Assembly: GCF_000312505.2 (NCBI RefSeq)
Contig: NZ_HG326227.1
Coordinates: 124,001-188,000 of the forward strand
Direction of reading: 5' to 3'
Length of the DNA stretch: 64,000 bases
Source of the DNA: Fenollaria massiliensis
GTDB taxonomy: Bacteria; Bacillota; Clostridia; Tissierellales; Peptoniphilaceae
This document shows, piece by piece, positions 8,679 through 17,250 of the stretch. The notes under the pieces are model-generated. The model ran no database searches and was not told the origin of the DNA. It saw nothing but the letters and a program-made list of their open reading frames with translations. Numbering within the stretch: the first letter of the stretch is position 1; each line of letters starts with the position of its first letter. Position numbers and translations under genes: made by a program.

Positions 8679-8834
8679 ATTATTATCATAGCTCTTGTGG
8701 TAGCATACCTGACTCCGATGTTTATTATAAAAGCCATTAAAAGTGATGGAGATAGATCTTAGCATTATACAATTTTGTCTGGAATATGTCTATCTTTATT
8801 CCTTCTATATCTAACAGCTTTAATAAACAGTTGA
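8679..8834 (+). pseudogene. Remnant of a small membrane protein
   Basis: In the +1 frame relative to the preceding gene, two hydrophobic helices can be read (IIIIALVVAYLTPMFII, and after an in-frame TAG at 8760, a second segment with LSLFLLYLTALI). There is no start codon or ribosome site. It may be a separate decayed gene, or the lost C-terminal membrane part of the exported protein just upstream after a frameshift. Low certainty. Confidence 0.3.
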
Positions 8835-9069
8835 TTAAATTCATTATAAAAAATGATGGAAAATATATTCAAATTATTTTTAGAGCGATTAAGATTAAAA
8901 CTTATTCGCTTTTTTCTTTGTCAAAAATAAGAAAGAAAATAGAAGTGCAAAAAGAAAAAATGTTCCTACTAGGTCCAATTGATTTGGAGCAGTTCCAAGT
9001 GGGACAAGGAAAAAAACTAGGACTATCTCAATAAATACTAACGCAAGCACAAGTATAAAATAGGCTAAA
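8835..9069. other. Intergenic stretch without a supportable gene
   Basis: AT-rich sequence. An open frame at 8786-9034 exists on the plus strand, but it lacks a ribosome site, overlaps the membrane-protein remnant and has no domain character. Short hydrophobic stretches on the minus strand are interrupted by stops. I see nothing functional here. Confidence 0.4.
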
Positions 9070-9098
9070 TTGACTTATCGGTCTATTTATGATATAAT
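9070..9098 (+). promoter_or_regulatory. Sigma-A promoter upstream of the TGA-containing gene
   Basis: TTGACT at 9070-9075 and TATAAT at 9093-9098 have an ideal 17-nt spacer. The promoter drives the short HTH remnant and then the candidate selenoprotein gene. Confidence 0.75.
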
Positions 9099-9133
9099 AT
9101 ATCTTAACAATTAAACGGATAAGGGGTAATAAT

Positions 9134-9253
9134 ATGGCAATTTCTTATAAACCATTATGGCACTTATTGGTGGGAAGAGAAATGAATAAAGAAGACTTAA
9201 AAAGAGCTGCAACCTGTAGATCCATTGAAAGAGGTATTAGATATCCTGATTAA
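9134..9253 (+). pseudogene. Truncated HTH regulator (39 codons)
   Basis: The N-terminus MAISYKPLWHLLVGREMNKEDL matches the first helices of small XRE-family regulators common on Firmicutes conjugative elements, which are normally about 65-75 aa. After RAA the sequence no longer follows the family and stops at codon 40, so the DNA-recognition helix is lost. It was probably formed by an internal deletion. It sits between a good promoter and the candidate selenoprotein gene, and may now serve only as its leader. Confidence 0.5.
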
Positions 9254-9291
9254 CTATAGTAATAATATTTATTCAGACAGGAGGAAATAAA

Positions 9292-9792
9292 GTGAGTCAA
9301 GAAAATAAGATAAATCAATCTTGCTGAGGTTCAATACAAAAAACCACTGGTACAGTGGAAGAAAAAGCAAATTGCCCCAAATGTCACAAAATAGGAGAAA
9401 AGGTTAAGAATATAACTGTAAAGCATATGGTATCAGAAAACCTTATGGGAAAGGTTGTAGATGAAGAAACTTACTATTTATGTATGAATGAAGATTGTGA
9501 TGTCGTGTATTATAACTTAAACAATGAAAGAGTTTTTTATAAGGAAGATGTAAAAGTTCCTATATGGTTTAAAAAGGATGCAAATCCCAAATATATATGC
9601 TATTGCAACCAAGTTACAGAGCAACAAATTATAAATGCTGTTTTAGATGATGGTGCAAAGAATATTAAAGATATTATTAGACTTACAGGGGCAATGAAAA
9701 ATGCAAAGTGCGAAATTAACAATCCTTTGGGTAAATGCTGTAGTCCTTTTATTCAAGAAACCATAAATAAAGCATTAAATAGCAAAAAATAG
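9292..9792 (+). CDS. CopZ-like 2Fe-2S metallochaperone, probable selenoprotein (in-frame TGA at 9325-9327)
   Basis: A GTG start at 9292 has a textbook AGGAGG site (9279-9284). The reading continues VSQENKINQSC, then TGA at codon 12, then GSIQKTTGTVEEK into a 145-residue body. The body has CPKC, the segment KNITVKHMV, CMNEDCDVVYYN, then CYCN and GAMKNAKC...GKCC, that is a CopZ/BFD-like zinc plus [2Fe-2S] domain of the copper or heavy-metal chaperone type. Relatives carry Cys-Cys-Gly at the position where this gene has Cys-TGA-Gly, which fits selenocysteine. A hairpin (arms CCACTG and CAGTGG, GTA loop) begins 16 nt after the TGA, as bacterial SECIS elements do. The downstream GTG at 9355 has no ribosome site. 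The alternative is a nonsense-mutated pseudogene. Confidence 0.75.
9344..9358 (+). promoter_or_regulatory. Candidate bacterial SECIS hairpin
   Basis: A perfect 6-bp stem (CCACTG at 9344-9349, CAGTGG at 9353-9358) has a 3-nt GTA loop starting with G. The apical loop lies 22 nt after the TGA at 9325-9327, inside the window in which SelB-binding loops are found in bacterial selenoprotein mRNAs. It lies within the coding sequence, as bacterial SECIS elements do. Confidence 0.6.
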
Positions 9793-9871
9793 TTTGCGAC
9801 AAATAATTTATAAAGTACGTCATAACAGTAATAAAATTAAAAATAATAAAAAACTATATAATTAAAATTTT

Positions 9872-9910
9872 AGCGGTTCAGATGTAAAAGTCTGGGCCGC
9901 TTTTTTATTT
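9872..9910 (+). terminator. Strong hairpin with T-tract (terminator or attenuator)
   Basis: An 11-bp stem (AGCGGTTCAGA at 9872-9882, TCTGGGCCGCT at 9891-9901, two G-T pairs) is followed by a T-run. It lies only 33 nt before the ATG of the next gene and directly before its ribosome site. It may end the selenoprotein transcript or act as an attenuator of the conjugation-type gene. Confidence 0.7.
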
Positions 9911-9933
9911 TCCCCTGAAAGGAGGTCACCTAT

Positions 9934-10191
9934 ATGGTAAATGATGAAGTTAATAATAAGGCTATAAATATTGAGATAAAAGTGGCTCAGTATTCAGCAA
10001 AGGCTATTTTAAAAGCTATGAAAAAGATTATAGAAGATGCCAATGAAAAAAGTCAACAACTTGCAGATTATATTAGTGAAAAAAGAAAAACCAATTCAAG
10101 GAAACTTAAGGATATGGTAAAGAAAGGTCATCTGGAAAATATTGATAAGCAAATCGAAAATAAATTCAATGCTTTTAAGGATTACGCATAA
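9934..10191 (+). pseudogene. Shortened PcfB/DUF3801-like conjugation protein
   Basis: The N-terminus MVNDEVNNKAINIEIKVAQYSAKAILKAMKKI resembles the start of DUF3801/PcfB proteins, accessory factors next to the VirD4-type coupling protein in Gram-positive conjugative elements. The end, FNAFKDYA, resembles the family C-terminus. The central conserved region (fibre of about 60-70 residues with the VDFA core) is missing, so this 85-aa frame looks like an internal deletion product. It has a strong GAAAGGAGGT site and may still be translated. Family assignment is by eye and moderate. Confidence 0.45.
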
Positions 10192-10534
10192 AGGCGTAAA
10201 ATAAATTGGGGGTTTGTTAGAGATAAAGATACAAGACTTTATATTAACAATACAAACTACACAAAAGAAATGAATAATGAAAATTGGAAAAGGCTGGATG
10301 ATTTATTTTAATGTGTTGTTAGATGACAAGAAATTTAATAATGAAACTTTTAAAGAGATAGCATAAATGTTAACTCTTTTTTATTACAAGAAAGGAGGTA
10401 TATATAGGAGATAGAAATTAAAAACGCTATCGTCTTTTTTATATTAAATACGGGTAAAAATATTAACAAGAAATTTGTAACGTTTTGATTTTTCAATCGC
10501 CTAACTATTAGAAAGCAAGAAAGGGTGTGATTTT
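10192..10534 (+). other. Decayed mobile-element sequence
   Basis: Only short gene tails can be read here, for example one ending WKRLDDLF at about 10309 and one ending NETFKEIA at about 10367. A strong ribosome site (AAAGGAGGT near 10390) has no open frame behind it. This is typical debris of a conjugative or integrative element. I could not assign any piece to a named gene. Confidence 0.4.
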
Positions 10535-10663
10535 ATGGACTATGATTACGAAATAATATATAAAGAATATTTTTCTAAAGTATATTTATATGTTTTGACC
10601 ATTAGTCATGATGAACATATAGCTGAAGAAATCACACAAGAAACTTTTTTTAAAGTAAAATAA
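10535..10663 (+). pseudogene. ECF-type sigma factor, N-terminal stub
   Basis: The 42 codons read MDYDYEIIYKEYFSKVYLYV and then HDEHIAEEITQETFFKVK before a TAA. This is the beginning of sigma-70 region 2 of an extracytoplasmic-function sigma factor (usual length about 160-180 aa). The rest of region 2 and all of region 4 are absent, so it cannot work. The ribosome site AAGGGTG is still good, so the truncation looks recent. It marks the right-hand edge of the accessory strip, 30 nt before the plsX promoter. Confidence 0.7.
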
Positions 10664-10692
10664 CTACGTATCTCATCTCATTCATAAAAAAC

Positions 10693-10721
10693 TTGATTTA
10701 ATAGATAAAATAATGTATAAT
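10693..10721 (+). promoter_or_regulatory. Sigma-A promoter of plsX operon
   Basis: TTGATT at 10693-10698 and TATAAT at 10716-10721 are separated by 17 nt, about 25 nt before the plsX ribosome site. It gives the plsX-acpP-rnc-smc-ftsY run its own promoter after separation from rpmF. Confidence 0.75.
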
Positions 10722-10747
10722 AATTATGATTTAGAACGGAGGAAATT

Positions 10748-11722
10748 ATGAAATTATTAATTGATACACAAGGCGGAGACAAAGCTCCTATAGCTATGTT
10801 AAATGCTGTGCAAATGGCAAAGAAAGAAAATAATTCTTTAGATTTTGTTTTATTTGGCGATAAAAAAGAAATTGAAGAAGCTTTGGGCGCTGACGCAAAA
10901 AATTATGAGATAATTCAAACTGAAGATGTAATCACTAATGAGGACGAAGCAGCTCTATCCATAAGAAAAAAAGATAAAGCTTCCATAGTTTTAGCATCAA
11001 AGTACTTAGTTGAATATGATGACGCTGATGCATTTATATCAGCTGGTTCAACTGGCGCGCTACTTGCAGCAGCTATGCTTATAGTAAAGAGGATAGATGG
11101 CTTCAAAAGAGCGAGCATACCAACATTCTTGCCAGGATTAAAGGGGCCAACACTACTTTTGGACTCAGGAGCAAATGTTGACTGCGAACCAGAATTTATT
11201 TATGAGTTTGCAAAACTAGGCTCAAAGTATGTTGAAAAGCTACTTGGCATTCAAAATCCAAAGGTTGCTTTAGTATCTAACGGTGCTGAAGCAAAAAAAG
11301 GCAATGAATTAACTAAGAAGGCTCATGAAATTCTTAAAAATTCAGAACTTAATTTTATTGGTAACATCGAAGCAAACGAGATACTTACTACTGAAGCAGA
11401 CATAATTGTTCAAGATGGTTTTGTTGGTAACGTAATCTTAAAAGAGCTTGAGGGTATGAGCAAAGTTTTTGTAGGCAATGTTAAAAACTTTATTATGCAA
11501 GATAATAAATATTTCTCATCAGATGAGATGAAGATGTCATTTATGAAAGATTTGATGTCTCTTATGGGACTAACTAAATATGGTGGATCACCAGTATTAG
11601 GAGTGAACAAAGCTATAGTTAAGGCGCACGGCAACAGTGACGAAAAAGCTTTTTATCTAGCTATAAAAAATACTGTTGATTTTGTAAATTCTGGAGTTAT
11701 AGAATATTTAAAAGAAAATTAG
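10748..11722 (+). CDS. plsX: Phosphate acyltransferase PlsX
   Basis: PlsX converts acyl-ACP to acyl phosphate, the donor for PlsY in phosphatidic acid synthesis. It is a peripheral membrane enzyme. The N-terminus MKLLIDTQGGDKAP is a form of the family start (usually DxMGGDxAP), followed by GDxxxIE-type sequence, SAGSTGALLAAA near residue 100 and NGAEAKKGNEL. The length of 324 aa is normal. It heads an operon with acpP (11-nt gap), the usual lipid-synthesis pair. The typical upstream partner rpmF has been separated by inserted DNA. Confidence 0.93.
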   Translation: MKLLIDTQGGDKAPIAMLNAVQMAKKENNSLDFVLFGDKKEIEEALGADAKNYEIIQTEDVITNEDEAALSIRKKDKASIVLASKYLVEYDDADAFISAGSTGALLAAAMLIVKRIDGFKRASIPTFLPGLKGPTLLLDSGANVDCEPEFIYEFAKLGSKYVEKLLGIQNPKVALVSNGAEAKKGNELTKKAHEILKNSELNFIGNIEANEILTTEADIIVQDGFVGNVILKELEGMSKVFVGNVKNFIMQDNKYFSSDEMKMSFMKDLMSLMGLTKYGGSPVLGVNKAIVKAHGNSDEKAFYLAIKNTVDFVNSGVIEYLKEN

Positions 11723-11733
11723 GAGGAACTATC

Positions 11734-11961
11734 GTGGAAGAAAAAATTAAAGAGATAATTGCTAAACAATTTAAAGTTGATGTAAAAGATTTAAAAGACG
11801 AAACAACATTTAAAGAAGATTTAAAGGCAGATTCCATCGCCATAGTTGAATTAATAATGAATTTAGAAGACGAACTAAATGTAAGCTTAGATGATGACAA
11901 GGTTACAAGCGTTAAAACTGTTGGAGAGGCAATCGCATTAGCCAAAGAAGCAATTAAATAA
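11734..11961 (+). CDS. acpP: Acyl carrier protein
   Basis: ACP carries growing acyl chains on a 4'-phosphopantetheine arm. The attachment motif is ADSIAIVEL with Ser34, slightly different from the usual GxDSLDxVEL: Ala replaces Gly and Ile replaces Leu. The 75-aa, strongly acidic sequence is typical. It starts with GTG, 7 nt after AGGAGG. The stop TAA shares its last A with the ATG of rnc, so the two genes are coupled. Confidence 0.92.
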   Translation: MEEKIKEIIAKQFKVDVKDLKDETTFKEDLKADSIAIVELIMNLEDELNVSLDDDKVTSVKTVGEAIALAKEAIK

Positions 11962-12674
11962 TGAAGAATTATGATATATCCGATGCTCGCGAAAAGCTCA
12001 ATAGCTTGCAGGCGATTATCGGATATACTTTTAATGATACAAATTTGCTCTTTACTAGCTTAGTTCATAAGAGCTCAGAGGAGGCAAAATTTTTAACTGC
12101 GCCATATAATGCTCAGAGCCTAGAGTTTTTAGGCGACAAAGTACTTTCTTATGCCTTGGCAAAATATTTATTCACTAAGTACATAGACAAGGACGAAGGC
12201 ACTTTATCTGAGCTTATTGCTATGCTTGGAAAGGCTTCATACCAAAATATGGTTGCGAAAGACCTTCATTTAGACGAGTACATCTATATGGAGGCTAATC
12301 TAAGGATAAATCTTGATAAAACATCAATACTAGCTGATCACTTAGAAGCTTTGATAGCGGCTATTTACTTAGATTCAGACATTGACACAGCTGAAAAATT
12401 TATTTTGGATAAATATTTAAAGTATGCACATATTGTTCTAGATGCAAATAATGAATTTATAAATTATAAGAGTATTTTAATTGAATATGCTCAAAAACAT
12501 GATTTAGAATTAGTATATACGCTTTTGAATGAATATGGTCCAGATAATGATAAGAGTTTTGAGTATGCTGTAGAACTTGATGGTTATAGGGCAATTGCTA
12601 TAGCCAAGAGAAAGAAGACTGCTCAGCAATTGGCATCTAAAGAACTTGCGATTGAGATGAAATTGATAAAATGA
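11961..12674 (+). CDS. rnc: Ribonuclease III
   Basis: RNase III cuts double-stranded RNA, including rRNA precursors. The catalytic signature is LEFLGDKVL near residue 54, and the second acidic cluster is ADHLEALIAAIYLD near residue 123. The C-terminal dsRNA-binding domain (about residues 160-235) ends ASKELAIEM. The 237-aa length is normal. It overlaps acpP by 1 nt and the next gene by 4 nt (ATGA). Confidence 0.92.
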   Translation: MKNYDISDAREKLNSLQAIIGYTFNDTNLLFTSLVHKSSEEAKFLTAPYNAQSLEFLGDKVLSYALAKYLFTKYIDKDEGTLSELIAMLGKASYQNMVAKDLHLDEYIYMEANLRINLDKTSILADHLEALIAAIYLDSDIDTAEKFILDKYLKYAHIVLDANNEFINYKSILIEYAQKHDLELVYTLLNEYGPDNDKSFEYAVELDGYRAIAIAKRKKTAQQLASKELAIEMKLIK

Positions 12675-13750
12675 AAAAAAACTATATAATACCAATTTTT
12701 ATACCGCATCTAGGCTGCCCAAACGATTGTATTTTCTGCAATCAAAAGAAGATTGCTAAGGACTATGATGCGCAAAAAGAAGAAAATATAAAAAATGATA
12801 TAGAAAAATATTTGGCACTATATGAAGGAAAGAAGGATATAGAGCTTGCTTTTTATGGCGGAAGCTTTACTGCGCTTGATTATCCGCTTATGCTTAGCTA
12901 CTTAAAGCTTGCAAATACATATATCGAGCGCGGTTTAATAGATAGCATAAGGATATCGACAAGGCCGGACGCTATTAGCGAAGAAATTCTTGACGAGCTT
13001 GAAAAGTATAAGGTAAAAATAATTGAGCTTGGTGCTCAGTCAATGAATGATGAGGTTTTAGCTGCACTAAAGAGAGGACACAAGGCGCTTGACACTATTC
13101 GCAGCGCTAAAATGATTAAGGATAGAGGCTTTACTCTTGGACTACAGATGATGACAGGCCTATATAAGTCCACTAAAGATATGGATATAGCTACAGCTGA
13201 AGCGATAGCTACGCTTGAGCCGGATTTTGTAAGAATATATCCAACCTTAGTTATAAAAGATACAGAACTAGTGGGTAAACTTGAAGATGGCTCATACAAG
13301 CCATCAGATGTTGATGAAGCAATTGATACGCTTAAGAGCATCGTTATAATATTTGAAGCAAAAGATATAGAGATAATCAGGATAGGTCTTCAAACTACTG
13401 ATAATATACAGCTAGGTAAGGACGTAGTGGCAGGGCCATTCCACCCAGCGATACGCTCATTAACTTATGAGGCTATCTACCTTGACATCATAGAAGAATT
13501 TATTGAAATAAATAAAATTACTAATGATTTCACAATAATTTCTTCTAAAAAAGTAGCTTCTTTCTTAAGCGGCTCAAATAAATCGAATAGAAAGAAAATT
13601 TATAATAAATATAAAATTAATTACGAGATAAAAGGCATCTTTGATGAGGATGACAGGTTAATGTTTTACGACGGAAGCCCACAAAGTTACTCATTTAAGG
13701 AGCTTATAAAGAATAAGTACGAAAGGGGCAAATATTTTGCGTTTAAATAA
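12671..13750 (+). CDS. Radical SAM protein, Elp3-like
   Basis: The [4Fe-4S] motif is CPNDCIFC (Cys16, Cys20, Cys23), followed by a GGSFTALD segment near residue 64, the SAM-binding 'GGE-like' region, and the repeated acidic and [10 protein letters not shown] motifs of Elp3/MiaB-type radical SAM domains. Unlike Elp3 of eukaryotes there is no GNAT acetyltransferase domain, only a 60-70 residue C-terminal extension. Its place between rnc and smc is conserved in many Clostridia. It is likely a tRNA- or protein-modifying enzyme, but the substrate is unknown to me. The stop overlaps the smc start by 14 nt. Confidence 0.8.
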   Translation: MKKNYIIPIFIPHLGCPNDCIFCNQKKIAKDYDAQKEENIKNDIEKYLALYEGKKDIELAFYGGSFTALDYPLMLSYLKLANTYIERGLIDSIRISTRPDAISEEILDELEKYKVKIIELGAQSMNDEVLAALKRGHKALDTIRSAKMIKDRGFTLGLQMMTGLYKSTKDMDIATAEAIATLEPDFVRIYPTLVIKDTELVGKLEDGSYKPSDVDEAIDTLKSIVIIFEAKDIEIIRIGLQTTDNIQLGKDVVAGPFHPAIRSLTYEAIYLDIIEEFIEINKITNDFTIISSKKVASFLSGSNKSNRKKIYNKYKINYEIKGIFDEDDRLMFYDGSPQSYSFKELIKNKYERGKYFAFK

Positions 13751-16700
13751 ATTAATATTGAAGGGCTTTAAATCCTTCGCAAATAGAACTGAAATAGTCT
13801 TTACCCCTGGAGTTACAACTGTTGTAGGTCCTAATGGCAGCGGTAAGAGTAATATATCTGACGCTGTTAGATGGGTTTTAGGTGAGCAAAGTAATAAATC
13901 ACTTAGAGCAAACAAGGCGAGCGACGTTATTTTCCAAGGAACAGAAGAGAAAAAAGCGCTTGGATACGCTCAAGTAAGTATAATATTTTCAAATGATGAT
14001 AACTCTCTACCTGTTGAATATCAAGAGGTTGAGGTCACAAGGCGCATGTATCGTTCAGGTGAGAGCGAATTTTTGATTAATAATAAAAAAGCTAGGATGA
14101 AGGACGTTAGAGAACTTTTCCTAGATACTGGTGTGGGTAAGGACGGCTACTCCATCATTGGACAAGGAAGGATAGATGAAATTCTTTCAAATAAACCAGA
14201 AGACAGAAGAGCCATCTTTGAAGAGGCATCAGGCGTTAGTAAATATAGATACAAAAAAGAAGAATCCTTAAGAAAGCTTGAGAAGACTGAAGCAAATTTA
14301 CTCAGAATAAAAGATATTCTTTATGAGATAGAGCAAAATGAAGCGAGACTTAAGGGCGAATCAGAAAAGGCTAGGGAGTACAAAAGCCTTATGGAAGAGT
14401 ACAAAAAAGTAGATGTATCTATATCATATAATGCTTATGAAAAGATTGAGAAGAATTTAATTAAATTTAATGCAGATAAAGATAGACTCATTGATGATTT
14501 AAAATTAAGCGAAATAAAGAATAAAGAAGTCGAAGAAAGCGCAGCGCCACTACAAGCTGAACTTAAGAAATATGAGGCACTTATTGATGAGATTAAAGAG
14601 CAAAGAAATAAAGATCTAAGAGACTTTGATATCAACAGGCAAAAACTTGAAATAAACAAAGAAAAACTTAGATCAATTGAAGATAAAGTGCTTGATAATA
14701 AACTTAAAGAGAAAGAACATGAGAATAAATTATTAGAATCAGAAGAAAAGATAAAAACATTATCTCTTGTTAAAAAATCTAGCGAAGAAACTCTTTTGAA
14801 TTTAGCAAATGAGCTTGAAAAGCTTAAAAATGAAAACGCTAGCTTTGACAGAACTAGCTATGATGACGCTATAAACATGGGTATGGAGCTTGATAAAAAG
14901 ATTGAGGCGCTAAGATTAAGCATAGAAAATTATAAAAATAATAAAAATAGCCAAAACGAAAAACTTAAAGACATAGAGAAAAAGATTCGCGATAAAGAAA
15001 ATGATTTAAACAAGCAAAATGATGAATTTAAAAAATATAATGATGAACTTAATGATTTAAATAATTTATTTAGCAAAAAAGAAGAGCTTTATAAAAAAGC
15101 TAAAGATGATATCACAGAAAAAGTAGATGATTTAGCGAAGTCTAAGGAAAATTATTTTGCTATGGAAAATGACCTTAGAGTTTTACAAAAAAGTTATGAG
15201 ATGCACAAGAATCTTGAAGAAAACCTTGATGGCTACTACAGAAGCGTTAAAGAGATATCTAAAGCAGCAAAGAAAAATTATTTTAAATCAAATTCAAGAC
15301 TTGTGGTTGATATATTTAATTGTGATGAAAAGTATTCACTTGCAATAGAATCAGCGCTACAATCGAATTTGCAAGCTATAGTCATAGATAGAGACGACGA
15401 TGCCAAAGAATACATCGACTTTTTAAAGAAAAATAACTATGGTAGAGCAACTTTCTATCCACTTAATAGATATAATTTTAAATCTAATGAAAATTATAAT
15501 ATTAATGATAAAGATGCTATAGGTTTTGCGAGTGAACTTATTAACTATGATAAAAAATATGATAATTTATTTAATAGCCTTCTTCAAAGAACAGTTGTAA
15601 CGACAACATTTGACGCTGCACTTAGAATATCGAAAGCCTATAAGCAATATAGATACGTTAGTTTAGATGGACAGATAATTAATTCATCTGGATCAATAGT
15701 TGGAGGTAGCCAAGTTAAATCTTCATTTATTTCGCGTAAACACATGCTTAATAAGCTAATGGATGAGATAAATGATAAGAAAAATGCTCTAGAAGATGCC
15801 AAAAAGCTTCTTATTAATAAGGAAGAAGAGATTAAATCAGAAAAAATCTCTTATGACAAGCTAAATGAAGAGATATTAAGTATCAATGAAAAGATAAATA
15901 CAGCTAAAAAAGAAATTAATTCACTTGAGATAAATATTACTTTTGCTCAAAGAGATATAAGCGAAGCAAAAACTCAAGTTGAAGAAATAAATAAGTCATT
16001 TGAAGCGCTTGATGAACATATCAGTCAAGGAAATAATGATTTAGATGCGCTTAATAAAGAAAAAGAAGAGCACGAGAAGAAGATAGAGCAAGAAAAAGAA
16101 CTTATTAAGGGCTTTGAAGAAGAAAAAGAGAGACGAAATGAAAAGCTTCTTCAAATAAGCGTAGAAAAATCTACTTTAGAGCTAAAGCTTGAAAAAACGG
16201 TTGAAGATATCGCTTTTTCTGAAGAATATATTGCTAGATCAAATGATATAAAAGAAAGCCTTGCAAATGACTACCAAGAACTAAACAAAAATAAAGAAGC
16301 ACTTGAGAATGAAAATACTAGCATCATGGACTTCTTGAAGAAGAATGAAGAGCTCGAGCAAGAATACATTGACAAGATCAATCAAAAGACAGATGAAAAA
16401 GAAAAAGTTTTATCCAAGATTTTTGATTTGCAAAATGAGATAAAGTCATGTCAAGAAGGCATAATTGCCATTAAAGACGAGATTAATAAAAATGAGGTCC
16501 TACTTGCTCGTAACGAAGTAATGAAGGATAACATCAAAGAAAAATTATCAAATGATTACTTTATAAATGTTGAAAATATTGATAAAGAAAGTCTTGTTAA
16601 GGCTAGTACAAAAGATTTAAAAGAGCTTCAAGAAAAGATTGATGCACTTGGCGATGTATCATTATCATCTATAAAAGAGTATGAAGATACATTAACAAGA

Positions 16701-17240
16701 TTAGAATTCTTAAGAAAGCAATATGATGACATGCAAGACTCTAAAGAGGACTTACTTAATATAATTGATGATATCGATGAAACTATCAAGATAAAATTTA
16801 AAGATAATTTTAATATCATTCAAGGATATTTCTCAGAAATATTCCAAAACTTATTTGGTGGCGGCGAAGCGAAGATATATATAAGCGATGAAAATGATAT
16901 ACTTAACTCAGGTATTGAGATAGAGGCACGTCCACCAGGAAAGAGCATGCAATCACTAAGCCTACTATCAGGTGGAGAGAAGACATTAACAGCGATAGCA
17001 CTATTATTCGCTGTGCTAAAATCAAAACCATCGCCATTCTGTATATTAGACGAAATCGATGCGGCTCTTGATGATGCCAACATAAGTAAGTACACAGCCT
17101 ACCTTGACAGGATTAAGGATGAAACACAATTTATCCTTATCACTCATAGAAAGGTAACTATGGAGATATCAGACGCTATATATGGAATTACTATGAAAGA
17201 AAAGGGTATAAGCTCGATACTTTCGATGAAATTAACTTAA
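13737..17240 (+). CDS. smc: Chromosome segregation ATPase SMC
   Basis: SMC with ScpA and ScpB condenses and segregates the chromosome. Walker A is GPNGSGKS (residues 31-38). Two long coiled coils (about 170-500 and 680-1010) flank a hinge domain with [16 protein letters not shown] and [12 protein letters not shown]. The C-terminal head has the [16 protein letters not shown] signature and Walker [13 protein letters not shown]. The length of 1167 aa is normal. It starts with TTG inside the preceding gene, with AAAGGGG 8 nt upstream. It is followed by ftsY after 10 nt. ScpA and ScpB are not in this window. Confidence 0.96.
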   Translation: MRLNKLILKGFKSFANRTEIVFTPGVTTVVGPNGSGKSNISDAVRWVLGEQSNKSLRANKASDVIFQGTEEKKALGYAQVSIIFSNDDNSLPVEYQEVEVTRRMYRSGESEFLINNKKARMKDVRELFLDTGVGKDGYSIIGQGRIDEILSNKPEDRRAIFEEASGVSKYRYKKEESLRKLEKTEANLLRIKDILYEIEQNEARLKGESEKAREYKSLMEEYKKVDVSISYNAYEKIEKNLIKFNADKDRLIDDLKLSEIKNKEVEESAAPLQAELKKYEALIDEIKEQRNKDLRDFDINRQKLEINKEKLRSIEDKVLDNKLKEKEHENKLLESEEKIKTLSLVKKSSEETLLNLANELEKLKNENASFDRTSYDDAINMGMELDKKIEALRLSIENYKNNKNSQNEKLKDIEKKIRDKENDLNKQNDEFKKYNDELNDLNNLFSKKEELYKKAKDDITEKVDDLAKSKENYFAMENDLRVLQKSYEMHKNLEENLDGYYRSVKEISKAAKKNYFKSNSRLVVDIFNCDEKYSLAIESALQSNLQAIVIDRDDDAKEYIDFLKKNNYGRATFYPLNRYNFKSNENYNINDKDAIGFASELINYDKKYDNLFNSLLQRTVVTTTFDAALRISKAYKQYRYVSLDGQIINSSGSIVGGSQVKSSFISRKHMLNKLMDEINDKKNALEDAKKLLINKEEEIKSEKISYDKLNEEILSINEKINTAKKEINSLEINITFAQRDISEAKTQVEEINKSFEALDEHISQGNNDLDALNKEKEEHEKKIEQEKELIKGFEEEKERRNEKLLQISVEKSTLELKLEKTVEDIAFSEEYIARSNDIKESLANDYQELNKNKEALENENTSIMDFLKKNEELEQEYIDKINQKTDEKEKVLSKIFDLQNEIKSCQEGIIAIKDEINKNEVLLARNEVMKDNIKEKLSNDYFINVENIDKESLVKASTKDLKELQEKIDALGDVSLSSIKEYEDTLTRLEFLRKQYDDMQDSKEDLLNIIDDIDETIKIKFKDNFNIIQGYFSEIFQNLFGGGEAKIYISDENDILNSGIEIEARPPGKSMQSLSLLSGGEKTLTAIALLFAVLKSKPSPFCILDEIDAALDDANISKYTAYLDRIKDETQFILITHRKVTMEISDAIYGITMKEKGISSILSMKLT

Positions 17241-17250
17241 GAGGTGAAAT

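Noticed and set aside
8786-9034. 82-codon open frame on the plus strand
   Set aside because: No ribosome site, overlaps a decayed membrane-protein fragment, and composition is not domain-like.
8895-9040. Hydrophobic reading on the minus strand (VPLGTAPNQLDLVGTFFLFALL)
   Set aside because: On careful reading it is closed by a stop upstream, has no start codon, and is only about 45 codons long.
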